From: Ignavibacteriales bacterium | GTDB taxonomy: Bacteria; Bacteroidota; Ignavibacteria; Ignavibacteriales; Ignavibacteriaceae | Reading direction: 5' to 3' | Assembly (NCBI GenBank): GCA_003538625.1 | Contig: DPRR01000016.1 | Span: 1 to 64,000 of the forward strand | Length of the DNA: 64,000 nucleotides | Shown here: piece after piece, positions 32,946-42,029 of the stretch | How the letters are laid out: each line of letters opens with the position of its first letter | Numbering within the stretch: the first letter of the stretch is position 1 | Translations under genes and position numbers: made by a program | The notes under the pieces: generated by a model | Databases searched by the model: none | Told to the model about the DNA's origin: nothing | What the model saw: the letters and a program-made list of their open reading frames with translations, nothing else

Positions 32946-34241
32946 ATGACAACAATAGTGGATGTATTTGCACGAGAAATTTTAGATTCGAGAGGCAATC
33001 CAACTTTAGAAGTTGAAGTGTATCTTGAAGGGGGAGCAATGGGAAGAGCGGCGGTTCCAAGCGGTGCATCTACCGGTGAACACGAAGCAGTTGAATTAAG
33101 AGACGGCGATAAATCCCGTTACAACGGTAAAGGCGTACTTAAAGCTGTTGATAATGTAAATGAAAAAATTGCTGATGAGATTATTGATTTTGATGCAACA
33201 GAACAAGTTGAAATTGATAATCTTCTAATCGAATTAGATGGAACAGAAAACAAAGGCAACCTTGGCGCAAACGCAATGCTTGGAGTTTCACTTGCTTGCG
33301 CGAAAGCTTCCGCAGAATTTTTTGGATTGCCTCTTTATCGTTATATCGGTGGAGTAAATGCCCGAACACTTCCTGTTCCGATGATGAACATTCTTAACGG
33401 CGGAAAACACGCTGATAATAATGTTGACTTTCAGGAATTTATGGTTATGCCAATCGGCGCGCCAAGTTTTAAAGAAGCATTAAGAATGGGTGCAGAAACC
33501 TTTCACGCTTTAAAATCTGTACTTGGCAAAAAAGGTTATAACACAGCAGTCGGTGATGAAGGTGGATTTGCACCAAACTTAAAATCAAATGAAGAGGCTA
33601 TTGAAGTGATTTTAGAGGCGATAAACATAGCTGGTTACAAAGTTGGAACAGATATAGCTATCGCACTTGATCCCGCTGCAAGCGAATTTTTTATCAAAGA
33701 AAAAAATGCTTATCATCTTTTCAAATCAGCTCCAAACCAATTAATTCCTATCGAGAAAATGGTTGATTACTGGGCGGGCTGGGCAAAACAATATCCAATT
33801 GTTTCTCTTGAAGATGCAATGGCTGAAGATGATTGGGATGGCTGGAAATTATTAACAGATAAACTTGGAAGTAAAATTCAGCTTGTTGGGGATGATATTT
33901 TTGTAACCAATACAGATAGACTTGCAAAAGGTATTGAACTTGGTGTTGCTAATTCAATTTTAATTAAATTAAATCAGATTGGAACGTTGACTGAAACACT
34001 TGATTGTATTGAAATGGCAAAGGTTGCAGGATATACAAATGTGATTAGTCATCGATCAGGTGAAACTGAAGATACGACAATTGCTGATGTTGCTGTTGCA
34101 ATAAATGCCGGACAGATTAAAACGGGATCTGCTTCAAGAACTGATCGAATTGCAAAGTACAATCAGCTTTTAAGAATTGAAGATGAATTGGATACTACGG
34201 GAATCTTTCCCGGTGTTGCAGCGTTAAATTATAACGGTTAA
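32946..34241 (+). CDS. eno: Enolase
   Basis: The glycolytic enzyme converting 2-phosphoglycerate to phosphoenolpyruvate in the cytosol. Motifs seen are SRGNPTLEVEV near the start, the flexible loop SGASTGEHEAVELRDGD, the catalytic Glu region GDEGGFAPNL, the Mg-binding EDAMAEDDWDGW, and the signature ILIKLNQIGTLTET followed by SHRSGETEDTTIAD. The 431-residue length is normal. CAGGAG lies before the ATG. It appears to be monocistronic, with a repeat downstream. Confidence 0.97.
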   Translation: MTTIVDVFAREILDSRGNPTLEVEVYLEGGAMGRAAVPSGASTGEHEAVELRDGDKSRYNGKGVLKAVDNVNEKIADEIIDFDATEQVEIDNLLIELDGTENKGNLGANAMLGVSLACAKASAEFFGLPLYRYIGGVNARTLPVPMMNILNGGKHADNNVDFQEFMVMPIGAPSFKEALRMGAETFHALKSVLGKKGYNTAVGDEGGFAPNLKSNEEAIEVILEAINIAGYKVGTDIAIALDPAASEFFIKEKNAYHLFKSAPNQLIPIEKMVDYWAGWAKQYPIVSLEDAMAEDDWDGWKLLTDKLGSKIQLVGDDIFVTNTDRLAKGIELGVANSILIKLNQIGTLTETLDCIEMAKVAGYTNVISHRSGETEDTTIADVAVAINAGQIKTGSASRTDRIAKYNQLLRIEDELDTTGIFPGVAALNYNG

Positions 34242-34274
34242 TTATTTATTTGAGGTTGTCTTAATTGCGTACTT

Positions 34275-34347
34275 GTCATCACGAGCAAAGCGAAGTGATC
34301 TCACTCTTTTGTTAAAGATTGCTTCGTCAAAGATTCCTCGCAATGAC
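34275..34347. repeat. Dispersed GTCATCACGAG...CTCGCAATGAC repeat
   Basis: The terminal arms match with mismatches as in the copy at 5606, and the inner segments GCGAAGTGATC and GATTGCTTCG are also shared with that copy. It lies between enolase and glutamine synthetase. Confidence 0.75.
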
Positions 34348-34420
34348 TTTAAAAAATTTTGAGACAATCTCATTTTTTTCTCTAAACATTATAATAAATC
34401 TTAAAAACTAAGAGATCAAA

Positions 34421-35803
34421 ATGAAAAACAATCATCTTGAAAATTGTAAATCACTAATCAAAAAAAATAAAATTGAGTTTATTGATTTAAAGGCCAATGA
34501 TCTTACTGGCAGATTACATCACATTACACTTCCATATTATCCAAACATACTTGAAAAACTTTTGAGCGAAGGCGTTGGATTTGACGGATCGAGTTATGGT
34601 TTTCGTAAAGTTGAAAACAGTGATATGATATTAATTCCGGATCTTGCAACCGGAAAGTTAGACCCATTTCGTGACGCACCGACTTTAACTTTTTATTCAC
34701 ACATAGTGCTCACGGATGAAAAGAGAAGTCCTTTTAATCAGGATGGAAGATATTTGGCAAAGAAAGCTGAAGAGCTTTTAAAGAAAACTACCGGTGCTGA
34801 TAAATCCTGGTGGGGCCCGGAGTTTGAGTTTTATATTTTTTCTAAAGTTGAATATGATACGCGCACTGCATCATCATATTATCGTGTAGAGCACGCAGAG
34901 GAATTTTATAAAAAAGCCTATCATGCAGCCAATCCTTTTGATGAGTATGATGATTTTCGGGATGAAGCCTGTAAGCTATTAAAAGCTCAGGGAATAAATG
35001 TAAAATATCATCATCATGAAGTTGGTGAAAGAGGGCAGCAGGAAATTGAAACCTATTTTAGCAATCTGCTGGATACTGCTGATAATATAATTACTGCAAA
35101 ATATATCCTTTTCAACTTTGCAAAAGAAAAAGATTTATTTATAACATTCATGCCAAAACCGATGTATCAGCAGGCGGGTAATGGAATGCACTTGCATCTT
35201 TATTTAACAAAAAATGGTAAGAATGCCTTTTACAAAAAAGGTGAGTACGGAAATATGAATGAGCTTGGCAGATATTTTATTGGAGGCATGTTAAAGCACG
35301 CTCCGGCACTTTCTGCTTTTACAAATCCTAGTACAAATTCTTATAAAAGACTGGTTCCCGGTTTTGAAGCACCGGTTGCACTAACCTATGGACAGGGGAA
35401 CAGAGCTTCTGCAATTCGTATTCCCAAATACGTTTCAAATCCGGATGAAACAAGATTCGAATATCGCCCGCCAGATGCCACTGCAAATCCATATTTGTGT
35501 TTAGTATCGATGCTGCTTGCAGGAATAGATGGCGTTGTAAATAAGATCGATCCGGTAAAAGAAGGCTACGGTCCCATTGATAAAAATTTTTTAGATAAAG
35601 ACTTTAATGAGAAGATACACTTTCTGCCGAGAAATCTTACAGAAGCCTTAGATGCATTAGCTGCTGATAATGACTTCTTAAAACGTGGTGGAATTTTTAC
35701 TGATGAACTTTTAAATCAATGGGTAAAAACAAAAGAAGAAGAAATTCATTCGATTGGTACAATGCCTCATCCGTTTGAATACAAAATGTACTTTAATCTT
35801 TAA
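34421..35803 (+). CDS. glnA: Type I glutamine synthetase
   Basis: This enzyme makes glutamine from glutamate, ammonia and ATP. Motifs include the N-terminal Asp-50-type loop GVGFDGSSYG, the metal-binding WWGPEFEFYIF, the GNGMHLHLYL histidine site, NPSTNSYKRLVPGFEAPV and the Glu flap and Arg region ASAIRIPKY...RFEYRPPD. The site where enteric-type enzymes are adenylylated is not recognisable here, which suggests the GSI-alpha type regulated by other means. The 460-residue length fits. No nitrogen regulatory gene is adjacent. Confidence 0.93.
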   Translation: MKNNHLENCKSLIKKNKIEFIDLKANDLTGRLHHITLPYYPNILEKLLSEGVGFDGSSYGFRKVENSDMILIPDLATGKLDPFRDAPTLTFYSHIVLTDEKRSPFNQDGRYLAKKAEELLKKTTGADKSWWGPEFEFYIFSKVEYDTRTASSYYRVEHAEEFYKKAYHAANPFDEYDDFRDEACKLLKAQGINVKYHHHEVGERGQQEIETYFSNLLDTADNIITAKYILFNFAKEKDLFITFMPKPMYQQAGNGMHLHLYLTKNGKNAFYKKGEYGNMNELGRYFIGGMLKHAPALSAFTNPSTNSYKRLVPGFEAPVALTYGQGNRASAIRIPKYVSNPDETRFEYRPPDATANPYLCLVSMLLAGIDGVVNKIDPVKEGYGPIDKNFLDKDFNEKIHFLPRNLTEALDALAADNDFLKRGGIFTDELLNQWVKTKEEEIHSIGTMPHPFEYKMYFNL

Positions 35804-35894
35804 TCATTTTGAGGGGAAGAATTTTAATTCTTCCCCTCACTTCGGCGACAAATTTTAAACTTTCAATTAAAACTTTTCTGCACAATTTTGATAT

Positions 35895-36779
35895 ATGAAT
35901 TATTTAGGTGAACTAAGTGCTTTATTAACTGCATTTCTTTGGTCCGGAACCTCTTTTGCTTTTTCTTCCGCAGCAGAAAAAATAGGATCACTTCAGCTTA
36001 ATATTAACAGAATGATATTGGCATCTGTTTTTCTAATTGCTACGATTTTTATCATGGGTTATGATTTTGATTTATCTAATTCACAATTTACAAATTTAGT
36101 AATCAGCGGAATAATTGGATTGGTCATCGGTGATTCATTCCTTTTTAAAAGCTATCAAATGATCGGTGCTCGGATAAGTATGCTGCTTATGGCATTATCG
36201 CCTGGTATGTCAACACTTCTTGCTTTTATTTTTCTTGATGAGAGAATTACTTTACTTGGAATGTTAGGAATTTTCATTACAATAACAGGGATAGCTCTTG
36301 TTGTTCTGGAAAGAAATGCAAACTCAAAATATACTGTTACTGGCTTAGGAATTTTTTATGGAGTTATGGGCGCACTAGGTCAATCCGCAGGATTAATATT
36401 TGCAAAGTTTGCATTTACAGAAGGTCACATAACAGGATTTGTTGCAACTTTTATCCGTGTTTTTTCTTCAGTAATAATTTTTTTACCGATTATGTTATTA
36501 CTAAAAAAGTACAAAAATCCGTATAAGCTGTTTAATAAAGATAAATCCGCTTTTGGCGTAACATTAATAGGAACAATTCTGGGACCATTTTTAGGAATAA
36601 CATTCAGTTTAATTGCTGTGGAAAATACAAAAGTCGGAATTGCAGCTACACTTATGTCAACAATGCCAATAATAATGCTGCCAATGGTAAAATATATCTA
36701 TAAGGAAAACTTATCCTGGAGGGCGATACTTGGTGCCGTTATTGCTGTCTTAGGCGTCGCATTAATCTTTTTAAGATAA
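35895..36779 (+). CDS. EamA/DMT-superfamily transporter
   Basis: A 294-residue inner-membrane protein of ten helices formed by two EamA repeats; the repeat ends SPGMSTLLAFIFLDERITLLGMLGIFITITGIALVV and, in the second half, the matching MSTMPIIMLPMV...LGAVIAVLGVALIFL are clear. Family members export amino acids or other metabolites. The substrate is unknown. It stands alone with a small zinc-ribbon gene 40 bases downstream. Confidence 0.87.
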   Translation: MNYLGELSALLTAFLWSGTSFAFSSAAEKIGSLQLNINRMILASVFLIATIFIMGYDFDLSNSQFTNLVISGIIGLVIGDSFLFKSYQMIGARISMLLMALSPGMSTLLAFIFLDERITLLGMLGIFITITGIALVVLERNANSKYTVTGLGIFYGVMGALGQSAGLIFAKFAFTEGHITGFVATFIRVFSSVIIFLPIMLLLKKYKNPYKLFNKDKSAFGVTLIGTILGPFLGITFSLIAVENTKVGIAATLMSTMPIIMLPMVKYIYKENLSWRAILGAVIAVLGVALIFLR

Positions 36780-36819
36780 TATATTTGAGATACTTTATTT
36801 AATTAATGAAAGAATAAAT

Positions 36820-37020
36820 ATGAATGAAACTAAAAATATTAATCATTGTTTGAATTGTAATGCCTCAGAAAATGAAATGCCTCTGGTCAATCTTGTTTTT
36901 GCCGGCAAGCCTGCATTTATTTGTTCAAGCTGTTTGCCTGTATTAATTCATCAGCCTCAAAAATTAATTGGTAAATTGGAAGGTGCAGAAAAAATATCAC
37001 CGGCTAAACACGATCATTGA
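36820..37020 (+). CDS. Small zinc-ribbon protein
   Basis: A 66-residue protein with CLNCNASENEMPLV and CSSCLPVLIHQPQKL, two CxxC pairs that should bind one zinc, similar in layout to the zinc-binding head of ClpX. The end, GAEKISPAKHDH, is polar. It follows the EamA gene at short distance. The role is unknown; binding a protein partner is the likeliest use of such a domain. Confidence 0.6.
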   Translation: MNETKNINHCLNCNASENEMPLVNLVFAGKPAFICSSCLPVLIHQPQKLIGKLEGAEKISPAKHDH

Positions 37021-37041
37021 GATTTATTAATTAGCAGACTT

Positions 37042-37551
37042 TCAATCTAAATATTTTTTATATACTTGATAAGTTCTATCATCAAAGCAAACAAATATTA
37101 CTTTGCTTATAGAATTTTTTGATGTTAAAAATTCCTGGATAGTCTCTATAGCAATTTTAGTCGCTTTTTCTATTGGAAATCTATAAACACCGGTTGATAT
37201 AGCGGGAAAAGCTATAGTAGTTATTTTATTTTTATCCGCGAGATTTAAAGAATTAAGATAACAGCTTTTTAGAAGTTCATCTTCATTGTTAGTTCCACCA
37301 TCCCAAATTGGACCGACAGTGTGAATAACAAATTTGGCAGAAAGATTATAACCATTAGTGATTATTGCTTCTCCGGTATTGCAGCCATTTAAAGTCCGGC
37401 ATTCTTCTAAAAGTTTTGGTCCGGCTGCACGATGAATTGCGCCATCCACGCCGCCACCGCCCAGCAGTGAATTATTAGCTGCATTTACAATTGCATCGAC
37501 AGGCATTTTTGTAATGTTCCCCAGTATAATTTCAATTCGTGGGGACGACAT
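37042..37551 (-). CDS. Macro-domain ADP-ribose-handling protein (MacroD/YmdB-like)
   Basis: A cytosolic macro-domain protein that should remove acetyl from O-acetyl-ADP-ribose or ADP-ribose from proteins. The hallmark motif is VDAIVNAANNSLLGGGGVDGAIHRAAG, followed by HTVGPIWDGG and the loop FPAISTGVYRFP. I place the start at the second Met (MSSPRIEI, 37551), giving the usual MacroD N-terminus; the first Met at 37569 would overlap the upstream gene by 17 bases. It is last in the tdh-kbl operon. Confidence 0.9.
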   Translation of the reverse strand: MSSPRIEIILGNITKMPVDAIVNAANNSLLGGGGVDGAIHRAAGPKLLEECRTLNGCNTGEAIITNGYNLSAKFVIHTVGPIWDGGTNNEDELLKSCYLNSLNLADKNKITTIAFPAISTGVYRFPIEKATKIAIETIQEFLTSKNSISKVIFVCFDDRTYQVYKKYLD

Positions 37552-37552
37552 A

Positions 37553-37972
37553 TCAGAGATACTGAACATCCGTCATTTGAGTTGAATAAATTTTCCAGGA
37601 ATCTCCTTCTTTTTTTAATAGATGTATTCCCGTCGATCTATTGTTCTTAAATTCCGGTCCCTTAATTTTAGTTGTTACTTGAGTGAATTCAACTTTAGCT
37701 TCTGATCCGTTATCTTCAAGCACTTTCATATTGATAATTTTATAATTCAAATCATAAACTTCAAATAATTTTTCTATCAGCATCTCTGAAGTTTGATAAG
37801 CAGGACTGTCTTTGTAAATCGTACCCATAACCTTTTCAAGATTTTCTTCATTCATATATTTTGCATTTGCTTCAATAACAAATTCAGGCATCTCGTATTT
37901 TTCTTTACCGGAACACGAAGCAAAAAGAACTATTCCCGCAACCAAAAATATTTGAAAATAATTTTTTTTCAT
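37553..37972 (-). CDS. Small lipoprotein, NTF2-like
   Basis: A 139-residue lipoprotein with signal and lipobox MKKNYFQIFLVAGIVLFASC. The mature part, with ANAKYMNEENLEKVMGTIYKDSP and a final GDSWKIYSTQMTDVQYL, resembles the NTF2-like fold of small exported proteins. It lies 13 bases after kbl on the same strand. The function is unknown. Confidence 0.7.
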   Translation of the reverse strand: MKKNYFQIFLVAGIVLFASCSGKEKYEMPEFVIEANAKYMNEENLEKVMGTIYKDSPAYQTSEMLIEKLFEVYDLNYKIINMKVLEDNGSEAKVEFTQVTTKIKGPEFKNNRSTGIHLLKKEGDSWKIYSTQMTDVQYL

Positions 37973-37985
37973 TTTTTCTTTCAGA

Positions 37986-39176
37986 TTAAATTGCCATTTC
38001 TTTTTTTACTTCAGAGAATTTTTCAACCGCAAAATCAAGATCTTCTTTAGTATGAGCGGCTGAAATCTGAACACGAATTCGTGCAGTACCTTTTGGTACA
38101 ACAGGAAAGAAAAATCCCACAACGTAAACACCTTTCTCTAACATTTTTGCGGCCATAGTTTGTGCAAGCACCGCATCTCCAAGCATAATGGGAACAATGG
38201 GATGAATACCCTCTTTAATATTAAATCCGGCTGCTTTAATTTTTTCTCTAAAATATTTTGTGTTGTCTTCAAGCTGATCCCTTAAATGTGTTGTAGAACT
38301 TAACATCTCAAATACCTTTAAGGATGCAGCAACAATATTTGGAGCCACAGTATTTGAAAATAAATACGGACGTGAACGCTGGCGAAGTAAATCAACAATT
38401 TCCTTTCTTGCTGATGTATAACCTCCGCTTGCACCACCGAGTGCTTTACCTAAAGTTCCGGTGATAACATCAATTCTTCCCATTACATTGTTGTGTTCGT
38501 GCGTACCTTTGCCGTGTTTACCCATAAATCCAACTGCGTGTGAATCATCTACCATTACCATCGCATTATATTTTTCTGCAATGTCACAAATATTTTTTAA
38601 CGGAGCAATAAATCCATCCATTGAAAATACGCCGTCTGTTGCAACCAAAATATTTTTTGCTTTGTTAGATCTTGCTTCTTTAAGTTTTTCTTCAAGATCA
38701 TTCATATCGCAGTTTTTGTAACGATAACGCTGTGCTTTACATAGTCTTATTCCATCAATAATGCTTGCATGATTTAGTTCATCACTTACAATTGCATCAT
38801 CTTCACCAAGTAATGTTTCAAACAAACCACCGTTAGCATCAAAGCAGGATGTATATAGAATTGTATCTTCCATTCCAAGAAACTCTGAGATTTTCTTTTC
38901 AAGTTCTTTATGAATCTCCTGTGTACCGCAAATAAATCTAACCGAAGACATTCCAAATCCCCATTTATCCAGGCTATCTTTAGCTGCTTTAATTATTTCC
39001 GGATTATCTGCTAAACCTAAATAATTATTCGCACACATATTAAGAACCTGTTGTCCTGTTGTAACAGCAATGTGAGCACTTTGCGGGGTTGTAATTATTC
39101 TTTCCTTTTTAAATAAACCTTCTTTTTCTATACCATCTAAAATTTCTGTGTAGTGTTGTTTAGTCGTTGTATTCAT
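37986..39176 (-). CDS. kbl: Glycine C-acetyltransferase (2-amino-3-ketobutyrate CoA ligase)
   Basis: A PLP enzyme converting 2-amino-3-ketobutyrate and CoA to glycine and acetyl-CoA, the second step of threonine breakdown. Diagnostic features are NMCANNYLGLADNPE, the PLP-binding MVMVDDSHAVGFMGKHG and the lysine loop DVITGTLGKALGGASGGY. The 396-residue length is normal. It lies 13 bases after tdh on the same strand, which makes the Kbl assignment much stronger than another alpha-oxoamine synthase. Confidence 0.95.
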   Translation of the reverse strand: MNTTTKQHYTEILDGIEKEGLFKKERIITTPQSAHIAVTTGQQVLNMCANNYLGLADNPEIIKAAKDSLDKWGFGMSSVRFICGTQEIHKELEKKISEFLGMEDTILYTSCFDANGGLFETLLGEDDAIVSDELNHASIIDGIRLCKAQRYRYKNCDMNDLEEKLKEARSNKAKNILVATDGVFSMDGFIAPLKNICDIAEKYNAMVMVDDSHAVGFMGKHGKGTHEHNNVMGRIDVITGTLGKALGGASGGYTSARKEIVDLLRQRSRPYLFSNTVAPNIVAASLKVFEMLSSTTHLRDQLEDNTKYFREKIKAAGFNIKEGIHPIVPIMLGDAVLAQTMAAKMLEKGVYVVGFFFPVVPKGTARIRVQISAAHTKEDLDFAVEKFSEVKKEMAI

Positions 39177-39189
39177 TTCAGTCCCTTTC

Positions 39190-40227
39190 TTATTCCAACC
39201 AGTTTAAAATAACTTTACCCGAATTCCCTGATTTCATTATTTCAAATCCTTCAAGATAATCATCAATTTTAAATTTATGTGTAATGATTGGTGTAATGTC
39301 TAACCCGCTTTGAACCATTGCCTGCATCTTGTACCACGTCTCAAACATTTTTCTGCCGTAAATACCACGAATATTTAATCCGTTAAAAATAATTTTTGTC
39401 CAATCAACCGAGCCATTTGAAGGAAGAAGACCAAGCAGTGCGATGTTACCTCCATGGAACATAACTTCAATCATATCATTAAATGCATGGATACTTCCTG
39501 ACATTTCTAATCCTACATCAAATCCTTCTTTCATACCCAGTTCTTTAACTACTGCAGGCAGTTTTTCTTTTGAAACATCTACCGCACGGGTAACACCAAT
39601 CTTTCTTGCAAGATCTAACCTGTATGGATTCATATCTGTAATAACAGTATTTCTTGCACCAGCATGCATTACAACGGCTGCAGCCATTATTCCAATTGGT
39701 CCCGCACCCGTAATTAAAACATCTTCTCCAAGAAGATCGTAGCTTAAAGCTGTGTGAACAGCATTTCCAAATGGATCAAATACGGAAAGAACATCAGTTG
39801 AGATCTTGGGATCACAATGCCAGATATTTTGAACGGGGATAACTAAGTATTCTGCAAACGCACCGGGACGATTAACACCAACACCTTTTGTGTTCGGGCA
39901 AAGATGACCTCTTCCGGCACGACAATTTCTACAAGTTCCGCAAACTATGTGTCCTTCACCGCTTACTAAATCTCCGATTTGCACATCGTGAACATTTGAT
40001 CCAAATGCCTCGACAGTCCCTACATATTCGTGTCCAACATGCATAGGAACCGGGATTGTCTTTTGTGCCCATTCATCCCAGTTATAGATATGAATATCCG
40101 TGCCGCAAATTGCAGTTTTATGGATTTTAATTAACACATCATTTGGTCCATATTCCGGAACCGGAACTTCGTCCATCCAGATACCAGGTTTAGCATATTT
40201 TTTTACAAGTGCTTTCATTTTTTTCAT
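39190..40227 (-). CDS. tdh: L-threonine 3-dehydrogenase
   Basis: A zinc-dependent, NAD-using medium-chain dehydrogenase that oxidises threonine to 2-amino-3-ketobutyrate. It has the catalytic zinc site AICGTDIHIYNWDEW and GHEYVG, the structural zinc cysteines CGTCRNCRAGRGHLC, and the cofactor loop ITGAGPIGIMAA. The frame is open 23 codons further upstream, but the ATG at 40227 (MKKMKALVKK) has AAAGGATC ahead and matches the family start. It heads the tdh-kbl-lipoprotein-macro operon. Confidence 0.95.
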   Translation of the reverse strand: MKKMKALVKKYAKPGIWMDEVPVPEYGPNDVLIKIHKTAICGTDIHIYNWDEWAQKTIPVPMHVGHEYVGTVEAFGSNVHDVQIGDLVSGEGHIVCGTCRNCRAGRGHLCPNTKGVGVNRPGAFAEYLVIPVQNIWHCDPKISTDVLSVFDPFGNAVHTALSYDLLGEDVLITGAGPIGIMAAAVVMHAGARNTVITDMNPYRLDLARKIGVTRAVDVSKEKLPAVVKELGMKEGFDVGLEMSGSIHAFNDMIEVMFHGGNIALLGLLPSNGSVDWTKIIFNGLNIRGIYGRKMFETWYKMQAMVQSGLDITPIITHKFKIDDYLEGFEIMKSGNSGKVILNWLE

Positions 40228-40362
40228 GGTAAGATCCTTTATAGAAAAGTAATAAGATTTATGAAAAAGAATAATTTTTAAAAATATTCTAATCAAAATT
40301 AGAAATAAGAGGGGTAAAGGACAAAGAAAATCCTTCTGAAACTTAAGAAGCTAATAATTAAA

Positions 40363-40776
40363 TTAAATTATCGAATAAAGCGCAAATTCAGTCCCAAGAA
40401 TTGAACGCGGAGTGGTTTGATAATTCCTCAATTCTTCTTCCACAAAACTGCTTTTAATTTTATTAATATCAGCAGTATTTTTTAACCAATTAATTTCCGC
40501 CTCGGTAACCAGATTATTTACACAAGCTAATTTTACTGCATCCTTAATAAACGAGGTGGCAATTTCCTGATTAGAAAAAACGATTGGTTCTTCGATGATG
40601 TATTTGTTACTTAAAAGGCTTCTAATGGTTTCATTAAAAAAATCTGATGCAAAACCTAATTTATCTGAAATTTTTTTTAAAATTTCTTTTTCTTTATCTG
40701 TTAGTTCCTTATCAAGTTTTGCTGTGATAAATAAGCCTTTTAGATAATTGCTGCGATCGATAAGTGGAATATTCAT
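40363..40776 (-). CDS. TerB-like helical protein
   Basis: A 137-residue helical protein. RSNYLKGLFITAKLDKELTDKEKEILKKI and NNLVTEAEINWLKNTADINKI resemble the paired acidic helices of TerB-like proteins, which can bind metals. There is no signal peptide. It lies upstream of tdh on the same strand with 135 bases between. The family link is tentative and no function can be given. Confidence 0.55.
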   Translation of the reverse strand: MNIPLIDRSNYLKGLFITAKLDKELTDKEKEILKKISDKLGFASDFFNETIRSLLSNKYIIEEPIVFSNQEIATSFIKDAVKLACVNNLVTEAEINWLKNTADINKIKSSFVEEELRNYQTTPRSILGTEFALYSII

Positions 40777-41173
40777 TTGTACCTGATAAATAAATTAAGA
40801 ATTGTATAAAACCCTATAAACTATCCTTTCAATTATTATGCCTTTAAGTCTACCGCTAATTTAAAGAAAACATTAAAAAAAACTATATAAAAATCTGTCC
40901 CTATTATTTATTCTAATCGAAATGATAAGACATCATTGTTATATCTATTAATGAGATTTTAGTCATGTTAATTACTAACTAACAAGTTGGAATCTTTTAC
41001 ATCTGATTCCTCTTATTTTTGATAAATAGAATTTATGAATTGTTGATTCTTGTCTGTTGTTTAAAGATATTTTTATTGCCGATTAGGATGTACAATTTTT
41101 ATTAACTATTGGATATTTATTAATAATTTTTTAATAATGATTTTAAAATTACTTTATCATTAATCGGGAAGTT
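40777..41173. other. AT-rich intergenic region between divergent genes
   Basis: No gene, RNA or terminator is evident in this stretch. It is very AT-rich, with runs such as TTAATAATTTTTTAATAATG near 41120, and must carry promoters for both flanking genes. Confidence 0.45.
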
Positions 41174-41941
41174 ATGAAACTACATTTTATTTATTACTTA
41201 ATTTTTTTTATCACCTTCAATTGCAGCAACTTTGCACAAATAAACACAGAAAGATATCGCAAAGATTCAGACTCCGTTGGTTTTTCTGCAAATGTCAGTA
41301 TTAATATTACCGCAATTACGGGTAATACTGATTTCCAATTTATAGATCTTGGCGGAAGGTTAAATTATAATTGGGGTGAAAGCTATACTTTTATAGTTTC
41401 GGACGCTGGTTTTGGCTGGGACGAGGGTAAGAGAATATTTGATCAGGCACTTTTACATTTAAGACATGTACAATCTGTTTCGGATCTAATACAGGTTGAA
41501 GCATTCGGACAAATCGATTTTAATAAAAAAAGATTGCTTACTGAAAGAGAACTATTGGGCGGTGGATTGAGAATTAAATTATTAAAAACGAAGGACTTTA
41601 AGCTTCGTTTGGGAACGGGTTACTTCTATGAGCATGAAAAATTTGACGCTCCCAAAAATTTGATGCACGGAAATAATTTATTTGCGAACCGATTATCCTC
41701 TTACCTTACTGTTGAGTACAAATTAAAAGATGATATCAATTTTATTATGATAACTTATTTTCAACCGCAGATAGGTAAATGGAATGATCATCGAATTTTA
41801 TCTGATAATTCTTTAACAGTTGCGCTTAGTTCTTTTGTTGATATTAATATAAGTTTTAATCTGCGATATGATTCAGAACCACCGGAAACTATAAAGGACA
41901 CAGATACTGTAACTAAATTTGGATTTACTTTTAATTTTTAG
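41174..41941 (+). CDS. DUF481-family outer-membrane protein
   Basis: A 255-residue exported protein with signal MKLHFIYYLIFFITFNCSNFAQ and a beta-barrel-like series of alternating strands ending KFGFTFNF. NITAITGNTDFQFIDLGGRLNYNW and QVEAFGQIDFNKKRLLTERELLGGGLRI match the DUF481 group, sometimes called salt-induced outer-membrane proteins. Its terminal phenylalanine fits BamA-dependent insertion. It stands alone upstream of fumC. The role is unknown. Confidence 0.75.
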   Translation: MKLHFIYYLIFFITFNCSNFAQINTERYRKDSDSVGFSANVSINITAITGNTDFQFIDLGGRLNYNWGESYTFIVSDAGFGWDEGKRIFDQALLHLRHVQSVSDLIQVEAFGQIDFNKKRLLTERELLGGGLRIKLLKTKDFKLRLGTGYFYEHEKFDAPKNLMHGNNLFANRLSSYLTVEYKLKDDINFIMITYFQPQIGKWNDHRILSDNSLTVALSSFVDINISFNLRYDSEPPETIKDTDTVTKFGFTFNF

Positions 41942-42029
41942 AGATAAATTCTAATAAAAAAATGTATTAAATTATTGTTTAATAATTAACAAATTTTCTT
42001 AAATACAAAATTATCAGGGAGAGTTTAAT

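Noticed and set aside
40905..41173. Small RNA or tRNA in the long intergenic region
   Set aside because: No cloverleaf, conserved core or terminator was found; the sequence is simple AT-rich DNA.
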